This document shows, in pieces, positions 32,532 to 43,015 of a stretch of DNA of 64,000 nt. This DNA comes from Sphaerosporella brunnea. Lineage: Eukaryota; Ascomycota; Pezizomycetes; Pezizales; Pyronemataceae. Under the pieces are notes generated by a model that was not told the origin of the DNA, made no database searches, and worked only from the letters and a program-made list of their open reading frames with translations. Position numbers and translations under genes: made by a program. The DNA lies in assembly GCA_008704415.1 (NCBI GenBank), contig VXIS01000256.1, forward strand, positions 1 to 64,000. Direction: 5' to 3'. The stretch's first letter is position 1. Each line of letters opens with the position of its first letter.

Positions 32532-34326
32532 TTGAAGACGTGCTTTCATCTGTTCGCCAATTCGTTCCAAGTCGCCGCGACAAAGCATGATGTTCTGGTG
32601 TGTGCAGCCGCTATCATCAAGCTGCGCTCCGTCTCTCTGTTGCTCGACACGTTGTTCCACGCGCTTGAGGGGGCTGATGAAACCAGGGTCTTCTTCATCA
32701 TCAGGTGCATTCTCGCATTCCGCGTCAGCGGACACGCGGCGGTTTATTATATCTTTGAACATGACGCCCAGGATTGGGATGACGAGGAATGCTTCCTGCC
32801 GGACGTGTGGATAGACGGAAAGATTCGTCATGCGTTTGATCTGGCTACCTGGATGGAGAAAGAGGAGTGTCTCCCGGCGTGCTGCAAGAGTGTCTTGCTC
32901 AACACAACACCAGTAAAGAAGGAAGACCCTCCGCGGTAGAAGGACGGCTCGACGTTGAAAGAGGGAGCCGAGGCTGAGACCGAGAGCGATCAGGAGGAGT
33001 CACCGGTTGAGACAAAGGACGAGGAGCAGACGGCAACTAGACGAGGAAGGTCTCATACAGCAGCACGAAAGGCGGTTTCCAAGCCGCCACCGACCGCAAA
33101 CGCGGGTGCCAAGTCTCGTGTACGGTCTACCAACAGAACTACCAAAAAGCAGAGTGATATGGCAGGGCGGATCCTGGAGGCGTTTGAGTCCTTCAAAAAG
33201 GAGGTCAGGGAGGACGTCAGGGAACAGTTTGCGGCCGTGGATGATCGTATTTCGTCTCTCGATGACCGAATTTCCACGGTGCAGACCCAGGTGTCATTAA
33301 TCACGCACCACCTGATCGAAGAGCAATACGAGTGCACGCAAGAATAATTAGACTGTTGCAACAGGCTGGGAACCCAGGGGATCATTCTGACAACGCGGAC
33401 ACCAGCCTTCCGTGCTCTTGTTGAGGCGCGAAACCCTCGCTGCCTGCTATCCGGAGCCTGCAACCACCCTCCGGACCTTACCCCTCTCAAAGGCGAGCTG
33501 ACAGGTCCCGGGATCGAAGCCGCGCACATCGTACCGTTAGGGCGTCCGGATCTGAGGTCCTAGGCAATGGTATCAGCAGTGCGGTCTTCACGGTCGTGCA
33601 GGGTCCTCCGCAACGCTCCCTACGTCGTCAACAACTGCGTCGAGACGGCGTCATGCTGAGAGCCGACCTTTGACCGCTTCTTCCGGAGCGTACACCCCTC
33701 CACCCGCGTCGTTGTCGCGTTTGTCCCTATCACGAAGCTTATGGCTTATCACGGATTCAAGGTCGACCGCTCCCCGCTGGGATTTTCCCCGGGCAAGATC
33801 TGGCAGTGGCATTGGGAACAGTGCGTCATTAGACGTCTCCGCGCGGCGGCTGAGGGAAACCCCGAGGATAAATATTATGATAACGAGCCGCCGGTTGAAA
33901 CTATAGCGACTGTCACTGTAAGAACATCCTGCGGTTGTTCCACACGCAATCGCTAACAACACCCCAGCACCCGATGGCCGACCTTGACATCACCGGAGCC
34001 ACGCCCGGCAACGCCGGCGTGAGCGTTGTCGCGATCAACGGAGTCACAATGGACAACCCTTTGATGACCGAAACCCACAACGAAGACATCGAGATGGCAG
34101 CCCCCCCCCCCCCCACCGCCCCTGCTCCTCGTACAAACCCGGAACTGACGAGAACCAGGCTACCGATTGATCAGATACAGACTCAGCAGCCTCATCACGC
34201 CCGCCGTCGCCGGCGGAAGATGCGTCCCTCGCGTTTCCAAACACCGTCTATACAATGCCCATGCTCGACGACCAGTGCAAGGGGGATCTTCGTCTCGAGC
34301 TTGGCAACGCCCGCTACGTTTGCTAG
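32532..34326 (+). pseudogene. coiled-coil plus HNH endonuclease-domain gene, decayed
   Basis: One reading frame (position 0 mod 3) runs from 32532, or surely from about 32760, to 33563 through three stops (32937, 33345, 33561). It encodes an acidic/basic linker, a coiled coil (MAGRILEAFESFKKEV then REQFAAVDDRISSLDDRIS) and an HNH-type region (RCLLSGAC...GIEAAHIVPLG). After a frame change come VVVAFVPITKLMAYHGFKVD and WQWHWEQCVIRRLR. A 50-bp intron (33918-33967) links ETIATVT to HPMADLDITGATPG. A C-run at 34101-34112 appears to have shifted the frame: the tail continues in another frame as SDTDSAASSRPPSPAEDASL to TAG 34326. Fungal HNH proteins of this layout are common; their role is unknown. 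The part 32532-32760 is uncertain because the minus strand is equally protein-like there. Confidence 0.75.
33918..33967 (+). other. 50-bp spliceosomal intron in the HNH gene
   Basis: GTAAGA donor, CTAAC branch-like site at 33952 and CCCCAG acceptor. Removing it keeps the reading frame (ACT joined to CAC CCG ATG). Confidence 0.65.
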
Positions 34327-35497
34327 GCACGGGCGGGTTCAGAGTCCTTGCGTTACGTTTTTGCGGTTGTGTTTTGAGGTCTGGCATGTGGGGGTTTTGG
34401 CGGGGGCGAAGCAGCAGGGGAATTAAATGCACCTCCATGTGTCCTTTTTGTGTCCTCTGGTCGTAGAATAATCCCCTTTCTGTGACGTGTCGTCGATATA
34501 CAATCTTTTTTCTTCCGGGGTCCCGCAGCGAAGCGACACGGTGCTTTAGTCAGACACACTCACCCGAATCTTTTCCCTTAGACCCTCAAAACGCGTTATC
34601 ACTCGTTTTTCCACCCTTTCACCTATGTCCCACCAGGATTTGTGTCTATACGAATCCTCGCAGATGAGCGCGCAGTTTGCGAACGTCCCCGCAGTGTGAT
34701 GTTTTGGCTGTGCCTGTGCTCTATCTACCCGGGTGATGCAGATCTACCGGGCCCATGATGATCGTTCTCACGATCGCACCTACCCCGTTTGTTTTTTGAT
34801 CACTCGCGGGTGGGTGTAGTTCAATAGGTGCTACGGAGAGACAACGACGAGAGTGCCACATCTGATGACGACGAGGCTGTCCGGTCTTCGGTGAGTAGGT
34901 ATCCCCGGCGCCTTGGTATGCGCCAGGATCCGCATGCCTGATTGCCAATAATCATGCCAACGATGAGTCAACTGCTCACCGAAAGTGAGTGCGTAATCAC
35001 TAATTCTCACTAATTCTCACCATCACAGACACAAAGAATGAAGGAGTGCGGGTCGGAGGAATAAACCACACGCCGTTTCTCCCTTGTTGCACTGCTAAGT
35101 GTTGAAAGTAGTCGGGTTGTGGAGGTCAAGGGCACGCGATGATGGTGATGGGAAAGGTGATTGGTTCGTTCCAAGCCTCACCTGATATCACTCGACATTC
35201 CATCACAGTTCCGCACTCCTCCAATCACTCGTTCTCACTCGTCCTTATCCATTCCTTAACCATGCCCAGAAAGCCAGTTTCCAACAGTATCCCTACAGCT
35301 GGGGAGGGTGGCGGAGGCTGATTGCCGCGATATCGCAAGATGTTAACCAGTAGCAAGCACGGTAGCGGCTATAATATATCCAGTATATATTCAGTAGCCC
35401 TACACGGCTACCCCCAACTCAATTGTTAGTAGGTGGTGTGGTAGCTGGTAGGTGCGCGCATACCATCTAATGGCACAGAGTCTGATTTCGGCCATTT
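34327..35497. other. mostly non-coding stretch
   Basis: No protein-like frame over 75 codons. A pyrimidine-rich stretch (35215-35260) precedes a short ORF with a good start context (ACCATGCCC at 35262, MPRKPVSNSIPTAGEGGGG), which may be the 5' end of a lost gene. Confidence 0.3.
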
Positions 35498-35716
35498 CTT
35501 AACCAGTTCAAGAGCTGGCCGCAATAGATGCACCACGTCGAGGAGCCCTCGAGGGCAATTCTGCTGTCAATTGACGGCCAGCAGGATGTTGTATATTGGC
35601 AGGTGGTGGGGCGAGCGGTGTGGAGGCGGAGATTGCGGCCATATCTAACCAGCGAAAGCGCCGCAAGCCCGGCGGCGGCAATAGATTCAGCACGTTGAGG
35701 AACTGTACGTCAATGT
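35498..35716. repeat. diverged direct duplication, spacing about 135 bp
   Basis: The stretch from CGGCCAT and AACCAG through GCAATAGATGCACCACGTCG to GAGGA at about 35490-35545 is repeated at about 35635-35700 with substitutions (GCAATAGATTCAGCACGTTG then AGGA). Not coding. Confidence 0.6.
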
Positions 35717-35839
35717 TGTTGTCAATAGGCTTTCACAGCGGACTAGTCAAGAACGTATGTTGATGTGATACATTGAAGGTACGGGGGTTAGACGCTCGGT
35801 TCTGCACTTAAGGTGCAGAAACGACGCTAGCTCCAAACC
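35717..35839 (-). repeat. copia LTR, 3' half
   Basis: On the plus strand it begins TGTTGTCAATAGG and aligns base for base with the reverse complement of 24946-25058 (CACAGCGGAC, TCAAGAACGT, GTTGATGTGATA, TGCACTTAAGGTGCAG), ending at GCTAGCTCCAAACC. The remaining half lies 2.1 kb away at 37946. Confidence 0.75.
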
Positions 35840-36440
35840 GCGGTAATCGCTTTGCGCATCTCGGCCATCGAGCCGTAGTTTCGTTCTTTGGACACAGAAG
35901 CGGGAGCACGAAGAAGATTGCGCGGTTTGCAAAGCTTCTTTTCGAGGCCGAACACCGAAGAGAGGCGAGCCTTGATCAGAGCGGCATCAAGCTCCTTCGG
36001 GAGAATGTAGCAGACCTGGCCGATTGTGAGGGCGCTCGGTTCGTTAGGGCGGGAATAGATGTAGGTAGGCGTCCTCGGAGGCGCTCCAGCCCCGGCGCAT
36101 GCTCTCTCGCGTTTTCAAGAATCTCCTTACGCGCCTCGTACAGGGCGGTTTTCGTTTCTGGCGCCTCACTCAGTTCGCAGCCAACCTGATCAAGCGCGCT
36201 CTGGATTGTCGAGGTAGACGGATCCCACACGGGGTCACCTAAACTATTCAGAAACTATTCATAAACAGAAGGTAGAAATTTTCATACCTATATCGGTGTA
36301 CCCGTGGGAACACTGAAGCATATAGAGGACTTTGTTCCGGTCCTCCAGAAGGAGACCCGACGTCATTGCTCCAGCACTGGTCTTCCATCGTTGTTTCCAA
36401 GGCTTCGTTTCCAAGGCTTCGTGCTTGGGGGAATCTAGGC
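35840..36440 (-). pseudogene. unknown spliced gene remnant inside the split LTR
   Basis: Minus strand: exon LDSPKHEALETKPWKQRW then LLLEDRNKVLYMLQCSHG ending YTDI, an intron with GTATGA donor and TTTAG acceptor (about 36239-36290), then GDPVWDPSTSTIQSALDQVG in the matching phase. After a frame change the reading continues TPTYIYSRPNEPSALTIGQV, CYILPKELDAALIKARLSSV and ends near the LTR junction. Composition and the phase-preserving intron support a real gene. No domain was recognised. Confidence 0.55.
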
Positions 36441-37945
36441 GATGGTGAGCCCTGCCTTAAATCGGTGTAGAGATGGGTCAATTACCTATATGACTCTGAA
36501 CGGCTTTGCAAAGCTTTATTTGAATTGCGGCAGTGACATGGAACACAATCACCGAATCGCTGTCACAAAAAGTAACGATAACCATATCCTTCTCGCGAAA
36601 CTCAACCTTATCAGTGCTCTGTTGCATACCGTATTATCCCGGTAATAAGGCCAGTGGGGGCGAGGCATCGCACACACAGAAGCCCCGTACTGAATTCGTT
36701 TGAAGGTTGAGTTTCACTCGCCGTTTTTTCGCTCAAACTGGCTCCAGCCAGTCCTCCGGTGGTGGTTAAAACGACCCTGGCATATCTCCGATGACCTCTA
36801 GCAGGTTGGACTGCGTTCCCGAGGTATTGCTGATGACTGTCAACTTGCGATTATTTCGCGATGAATCCAAGTCTAAGGGTGTAGTGAGTTTGGGGGCATG
36901 GTAAAAAGATTTCATGGGATGATTTGACTTCAAGGAGTGTTCCCCGATGAGTGGATTAGTGTTTACACTTTACACTGTAGATAAGCGGGTGAAGTCCGGT
37001 GAAGAACAATGATGAGTCAGCGGGGAATAGCCACCCATTGAAAGACCACCAGAAGGAGAAGAATGAGAACGGCAAGGTTGCGTTTGGATGCACGGGCGGG
37101 TAGGAACGTCAAAGCTTCTAGGGCGTCGTAACTGAGCAACTTACAACGGGAACCAGAACTTTCGTCGCTCGACTCAGTTGCGGTGCATGAGCGTTTGGTA
37201 ACATTGGCTTTGGATATGATGGCAAAAGGCCCACAGTCCCGGACCACGTTTGGCCCGCATATTTGAATTTTGAAGCCTCGCCCAAAAGCCGACAACGTTC
37301 GCAAACACAAACTTGAGAAATTGGAACAGTTGGATTAGATCTATGCTGAAATGTCCTGTGCGTCCCTGTTGGACGCATTTCTGCCCACAATATACACGAC
37401 AATTGCTACAGGCTATTCTATCTAGTCCTTTTGTACCATCAATTTCTGTGCGCTTTCGTAGCCATAACAGAGGTCTCCAAAACCCGTGATAGGCATCCGA
37501 AATTCCTCAAAAGCTCTTCGTTCGCGTCCGTGTAACAGCATATCGACATAGGCTGCGCCCGATAAAGCTGACGTGCAGCGGGAGTTTGTTGGTATGCCTG
37601 CACAGAACTCCAATTTCGGCAGCGATAGCAAGTTTTCTCAATAAAGAGGCGGACAAAATGTGACATTTTTTTTGGCAAAAGTGGCCGTTCGTTGTGGAGT
37701 GGGAGCGCAGCTGAGGTGCGACGGGCAGTGCGTTGCGGCGGTGCCGCGGCGGATTTCAGCGTTGGAACAACAACAAAAGTAGGTCGGACCTAGTTTTCAA
37801 AAGTGACGTTCCACGGGGTCAGAACTTTGTTTCTTGGCGTTTCCACTGACGTTGCCAAACAGCGATGGTGTTCCATCTTCCAGCGTTCTCGTTCCGTCGA
37901 TGTCACGCACCGTTGTCCCACACAAAAATCCAGCAGCCAAACGGG
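36441..37945. other. remainder of the sequence inserted in the LTR
   Basis: Neither strand shows a convincing coding run. The sequence CCAAAC occurs at both breakpoints (about 35834 and 37937), which may be a short target duplication. Confidence 0.3.
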
Positions 37946-38044
37946 CCCTTAATCTAACTACATCGCTTATCTAGTAGCGCAGTTTATACTCGCATGCGAT
38001 ATAGAGGATGGAGTGACGCTGTCGGCGTCACTCTATACTCAACA
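37946..38044 (-). repeat. copia LTR, 5' half
   Basis: Continues the LTR broken at 35839: CCTTAATCTAACTACATCGC, GTTTATACTCG and a perfect inverted repeat (GGAGTGACGC...GCGTCACTC), ending TATACTCAACA. Orientation and order match the full LTRs at 1567 and 6658. No matching 5-bp flanks were found for the rejoined LTR. Confidence 0.75.
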
Positions 38045-38531
38045 GACAATTCCTGCCGTGTCGAGATATGGCCAGATACAGCTCGTGAGGCAGCACGAGG
38101 AGGGAAGGCGAATTCCGCCATGTCTGAACCAACAGAATTCCATCCAGAAATGTGTGCCTGCCGCGAGGACGTGTGAGCATCAACGTGTTCATGGGCTGAG
38201 CCGCTGACACCAAGCGGTACAGGCCTCGCAGTCCCACGGGGGGGAGGCGAAAGGAGAAGGAGAAGAAGAAGGAGAGGAGGAAGGACAAGGAGCAGCAGCA
38301 TCCTAGGGTGTGGGGGTAGTGGGAGGTGGCTATAGTCTTTTCCGCCGTTTTTGTGTTGCGATTTCCTTGATTTTCTTTCCTTAAGAGAGCCGCAGGCCCC
38401 AGTGGTAGGCTTAGTCCTAAGGGGTACCACAGTCTCTCTTTTCTATATATGCCATGGCCGCAAGCGGCCGAATGCGATATGATTGAAACGAAACAAAACA
38501 AACAATCCCGGGCGGCCAAATGTCAGCTCAC
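38045..38531. other. spacer with purine-rich tract
   Basis: Bases 38233-38300 are almost pure A/G on the plus strand (GGAGAAGGAGAAGAAGAAGG). A long minus-strand ORF here is hydrophobic because of that tract and is not taken as a gene. It could be the next intron and exon of the gene at 38532-39036. Confidence 0.35.
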
Positions 38532-39036
38532 CTGTCAACTTCCATCTGATCGGCGCTGAACTGGGCCTCAACGGCCGCGAGTTCCTTCTTGGCGGAGTTG
38601 TAGCGGACCACAGCGGGAGCTAACTCAAGGTTAGCGGCTTCGCTGCGGACTTGGGCGGCGTCAAGTTCCTGTTTGCAGGCGTTCCTGTGCACCTCAGCGA
38701 CCGCCATTTCGGCGGTGGCGGCGTCGCTGCGAGCCTCGCTGGCCGCCAGTTGCTCGTTGCCGGCGCCAAAGCGCTACACATGATTTCCCATCTGATGACG
38801 TGATCAAGATTATGCCCACAACAGTGATCGATTGGCAGATAGCGCTTTGACGCAGTCACCATTCAACAGCAATGACATAACAATATGGAGATGGCTAATT
38901 GAGAGAGCCTTACCTCTTGTTGTGATGTGGGTCGCTTCGTGACGTAGTCGTGGGAGGTGACGTATGAAGGTGAGGAGGTAGATATGTGCGGTAAGTCGTA
39001 CGGGTTGGTGCAGGTTAGTTAATCAGGAGGAAGCGA
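38532..39036 (-). CDS. two-exon fragment of a coiled-coil protein gene
   Basis: Exon at 39036-38914 (NPYDLPHISTSSPSYVTS then HDYVTKRPTSQQE) ends in phase 0 at GAG/GTAAGG. The 140-bp intron 38913-38774 ends TGTGTAG, and exon 38773-38532 opens in phase 0 with RFGAGNEQLAASEARSDAAT. The second exon is 80 codons of Ala/Glu-rich heptad-like helix (AEMAVAEVHRNACKQELDAA, VRYNSAKKELAAVEAQFS) and ends at a GTGAGC donor. No stop interrupts it, so this is among the best preserved host genes here. The first and last exons were not identified. Confidence 0.6.
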
Positions 39037-39175
39037 GGGTCGATCCTCGAGGTCTATCTACGTTTCAGCACCCCTCCTAACTCACACCTATATATTCAGA
39101 AGCCTTATCTATGATGAGTTGCTAGGTGTTGATGCATGCGCCTTCGTGGCGGATTGGTTAGGTGACCTGTATCTA

Positions 39176-39936
39176 GTGTGGCAAACGAGCCGGCTCGAAT
39201 CGAGCCCAAGGGGTGGCTTGAGCCGGCTCGTGAGATTTACCGGCTCGGCTCGCGAGCCCGAGCTGGGCTCGCACTGGCTCGAGCCAAAGCTCGAGCCTTG
39301 GGGAAAATCATGTTTTGAGGCGGAAGCACGTGGGCAGGAGGCAGTTCATGGTCATGTAAAGTTTCTAATATATGTGTTTATAAATCAGTCCGATAAGTCT
39401 GACAGGCCGGAAGAGTTCAGCGCAGCCTCGGCGTCTGAATCCACACCCTCCGGAGCGTCATGGTCGCTTTGAGCGCCCTCCCCCTTCCCCGCCACCACCT
39501 CTGCTCTACCCTCCGGCCCTTCGTAGCCCCATTCCTCCCAAGGGTTTGGTTCCGTCTGTTTGAGCCAAGGCTTCCGCAGCAATAGAGCACTGCTCGACTC
39601 CTCTAGGAGACGGTTGCGCTTCTTAGTAATAATATCGCCAGCCCTAAAATCCGTGTGAGTATAAACGACAGCGTCCCCGGGTTTTGAGAGAAGAGCCTCT
39701 CACATGGCACGCTCGACGCACAAATTGCGAGGTAGTCCCTGGCCATTGTAGCAAGCCCTCATGGCCTCTTCATCTGCTTGTGCGCTCCGCGCTGGCTGCC
39801 GGTCCGCTGACATGCTTTGCTGTTTCGAGTTGTGGTACTGGAGGTAAAGAGAGCGGGATGGTACTAGCACCCAGCGAAATCTGGTTCTATCTAGAAAGCT
39901 CGATTGGCTGGAGCCGGCTCGGCTCGTCTGCGACAC
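39176..39936 (-). mobile_element. GAGCCGGCTCG-family element, copy 1
   Basis: Left end GTGTGGCAAACGAGCCGGCT and right end (reverse complement) GTGTCGCAGACGAGCCGAGC are inverted repeats. Between them GAGC/GCTC-rich palindromic arms enclose a minus-strand ORF beginning MSADRQPARSAQADEEAMRA and ending SDHDAPEGVDSDAEAALNSS. Related copies with the same ORF ends are at 46433-47201 and 50438-53743. It abuts, and appears to truncate, the MULE transposase at 39937. Confidence 0.75.
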
Positions 39937-41138
39937 GAGGCCATACCGTCGACCAGGAAAGTAGCTGACTGCGTGCAGAGCTGGCGCAATATCTGCGATG
40001 TATTGTCCGGCAGATTCCTTTAAGCCACGCAGCTCTTGCATGTTCCTGTTGAACGCTAGATCACTGCGTGCCTTCGCAACTTTCCAAACTACTTCGCGAC
40101 AAAGCGATCGATGCTGAGTCTTGACATTTTCCGCCAGATGCTGACAGCAAAAGGCTCGGTGTGCTACCGGAAAGATTCTGTCCGCAGCGATAAGTCCCAT
40201 GTCCCAATCGCTGATCATAGTGAAGGAAGACGTATAAAGTGTAGGAATAGTGCTGCCAACAGGTTAGCTTTGTGCTCGTTCACAACACCCGCTCGCCCAT
40301 TCCTTACGTTTTTAGCTGCTTTAGAAAAAAACCCAGCCGTCCTCAGTTTCGCTGGCTACCACAGCCCACGCGAGAAGACAAGCCTCGTTGTTGCCGTCCA
40401 ACGTTACTGCAAACAGAACCGTCTGCCTGAATTTAGACTTTGTGAAAGTTCCATCTAACCCGACGAAGGCTGGGCCCTGAGGGAACTGTTTCTTGCAGGC
40501 CGAAGGGCAAAGAAAGATTCGCTGAAACTGTGTGGTATTGTCTTTGTTGCTGAGAAAATACCGAGCCTCAGGGTCACGCCTGTGGAGAAGTTCAATGTAG
40601 GCAGGTAGCAGACGAAATTGCTCTCGTTCGATATTAATATCTTTACCTTGCAAGGAAAGCAGAACTTTGTGGGCCGCATCATAGTTGATACGAGCGTTAA
40701 GGTGCTTCTGTACGGCCTCGATAACATCCCGGGGTTTGGTGTCGTTGGTAACAGTCAGGAGCTGCGGTACAGTTTCCTTTAGAAAGGAGTGCGCGTTTGC
40801 TGTACTGCAGCGTGGCCCTGCTGCACCCAGGCTCCGGTTGTGTTCATTAAGCACAGTTGTCACTTTGACCTTCGAGCGCCTTATTCCAGTGGGCCCGCAC
40901 TTTGAAGCCACACGCCTTACTTCCACTGCATTGAACCACGTTCCGGAGTCTATCTGACTTGACAAACCGGATGTTGTACCAGCATGCAGCAGGATACTGG
41001 CTTTGAAATGCTGAAATGTGGAAAAGAGATCCCCAACTTTAATATCTGCGCATCAATGCGTACCTCGAGCTCTCCAGGTTGTGGCAACTCCACATCTTCG
41101 ACGTCTGGAGCTGTGCCACTTGCTGCTTGGTTGCTCAT
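39937..41138 (-). pseudogene. MULE (Mutator-like) transposase, truncated
   Basis: Starts at ATG 41138 (MSNQAASGTAPDVEDVELPQ), frame change near 40960, then a MULE catalytic region: GPAFVGLDGTFTKSKFRQTV with the first Asp, a stop region near 40320-40230, then MISDWDMGLIAADRIFP with the second Asp and FCCQHLAENVKTQHRSL. The reading ends at SYFPGRRYG, where the GAGCC element starts, so the C-terminal part (third acid and SWIM zinc finger in the family) is missing. Confidence 0.85.
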
Positions 41139-41469
41139 AACAATTTTGTTTGCGCTTTCGCAGAGTTGGTCACGGGCTGGGGGGGAGGAGGGCCAGGTAG
41201 CAGTGAAAACTGAGCTGGGGGTAGTAACCTCAGGGTTGTGGTGAAGACTGCGGGTGGTGGTTGCGAGGATAAAATAGCTGAGGTACAGGGAGGAGGGCGA
41301 CAAGCGAAGGGCGAGGGTTCAATCCTTGGGGTCACAGTCTTGCAGTCTCACTCGAGTTGGTTGAGGGGTACGCTGCCAAATAATATAAGATTGGGGGTAT
41401 GGGGCCAAATACGGCCTTTGGAGGGGGGCATTATAGCCAATAACCGTTTTTTTTTATGCCAAACCTCTT

Positions 41470-41893
41470 ATACCTGAGAAGGAACTGTTACAGCAAACTG
41501 AAGCTCAATATTGCGAGGATGCGGTGAAAGTGATAACACTGAAGCGTTCGAGGCGGCGAAAGAACCAGCACCGACTGATGCAACTATACAGACCGCTCTG
41601 AGTGACCATGATGCAGCGGAGGAAGTTGAATCGGACGTCCAAGCTGCGCTGAACTCCTTTTCGGGCCTCTCAAACGTATCTGACGTATCTGCGCACTTTA
41701 TAATCTCATACATAATTTACATTGCCCTGCAACATCTTGCCCGTGTGTCAAAATGTGATTTTATATGGCGGACTAGAGCTTGAGCTCGAGCTCATGCTGC
41801 CCCGGCTCAGGCTCACGAGCCGAGCGTCAAAATCGCACGAGCGGACTCAAGCCTACCCCGAGCTCGACTCGACTCCGCTCGTGTGCAACACTA
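41470..41893 (+). mobile_element. inverted GAGCC-family arm right of the MULE gene
   Basis: The plus strand encodes LSDHDAAEEVESDVQAALNS, matching the ORF end of the 39176 element, followed by GAGC/GCTC-rich DNA ending GTGCAACACTA. It aligns over about 330 bp with the reverse complement of 39174-39480. It is either a diverged long terminal inverted repeat of one MULE or a second, truncated copy in opposite orientation. Confidence 0.65.
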
Positions 41894-42283
41894 CCTCAAT
41901 GTGTACGATCCCCAGCGAACAGACACACACGGGAGAGTGCCAGCTGACCCCTTTGGCTGACTGCTACCGCACAGCCACACACGAGTGTGGTATAGTGTAG
42001 TCAACGCGGAGAAGACACCAGCGCAAACCTGCAAAATTGAAAACAACGGCATCTGTCCAGCCTAGCACCCCAAAAGCTTCGAAACGAGCATAATCCCAAC
42101 AACAATTGCGGTGACTCATTCCGTGACTGTCAACCCCCGTTGAATCTAGAACCCCCTCCGCCCCATCCCCCACCCGCCGGATGTACTATCCTTATTGCCT
42201 TGCGACGACCCTCTCTCCCCCAAACACCTTCACTAATCTCGTTACTTCAGCTACTTCGCTGAGTCTGCAATTTACCTGTCAAG

Positions 42284-42364
42284 ATGGCAACAGTGAACCT
42301 GGGGTTGGATGCAGCGAGTTCAGACCTTCTGGGCGTGACAGTCCAAAGTAAACTGCTGGAGTAA
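42284..42364 (+). CDS. 26-residue ORF behind a pyrimidine-rich leader
   Basis: AAGATGGC start context after a CT-rich tract (42195-42260), encoding MATVNLGLDAASSDLLGVTV and six more residues before TAA. The leader looks like a fungal promoter and 5' UTR. It could be the first exon of a truncated gene. No product is recognised. Confidence 0.3.
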   Translation: MATVNLGLDAASSDLLGVTVQSKLLE

Positions 42365-42523
42365 GGGGAGTTGTTCAGCACGTTTCAGGAGGGAAACACA
42401 AATCACTTATATTCTCTATGTACATCACCACACCGACCGCCAGCTTCATACGACCCATCCCTTCTTTTCTCCTGCTTCTTCTTTACCCAGTCCCACCTCC
42501 TTCCTTTCCTCCTTTTCCTTTTT

Positions 42524-43015
42524 TTAATGGGAGCGAGCCACACCTCTGGGCAGAAACCTAAACTGCTCCTCGGCCTGCTTTCCCACGCGTTTGTCCTTAG
42601 CAGTCAAATCAGCAAAGTCGTTGTTGTGCTTGATTTCGTCGTCAACCTTATTGACCACGAGGTTGAGCTCATTAGGCAAATCGGCGAAGTCATTGTCGTG
42701 CTCAACGACCTCAGCCTCATTGTCCACAAGGTTGCGCTCAGCCAGGGAATAGTCGAGGTTGAAGCCATTTTCATGCTCGACAACCTCGGCCTCATTGGCG
42801 TGCTCGGGTTAGTCCTCAGCAGACATCTCAACCTGAGGCTCCTCAGCCTGAGGCCCATCACGCGGATGATCCGCGCGCTTGCTTTGGCTAGCCCAGGAAC
42901 TCTTGGCCAGCCTCAGCGTCTTTTACCAATCGGTGGAGCTCTGGCCAATCCGCAAGCTGTGCTTGCAGCTGCACCCAAGCAACTCGGTACTCTTTGTGAT
43001 GTACTTATCTGCCAT
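42524..43015 (-). pseudogene. acidic coiled-coil protein gene
   Basis: Starts MADKYITK at 43015. After a frame change near 42990 it reads YRVAWVQLQAQLADWPELHR and LVKDAEAGQEFLG to a stop, then in another frame SKRADHPRDGPQAEEPQVEM, a TAA near 42809, and NEAEVVEHENGFNLDYSLAE through DNDFADLPNELNLVVNKVDD to the end. EVVEHxNDFADL is repeated about three times. The plus-strand ORF over this region (42371-43243) is hydrophobic and is its shadow. Confidence 0.55.

Noticed and set aside
32469..32831. Minus-strand 120-codon gene
   Set aside because: It overlaps the start of the HNH gene on the other strand. The downstream reading frame supports the plus strand, though this end stays ambiguous.
35717..38044. 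Complete copia solo LTR with a target duplication
   Set aside because: The 5-mers next to 35717 and 38044 do not match, so only LTR halves are called.
38233..38519. Hydrophobic minus-strand ORF with a Leu/Phe run
   Set aside because: It is generated by a GA-rich tract read on the other strand.
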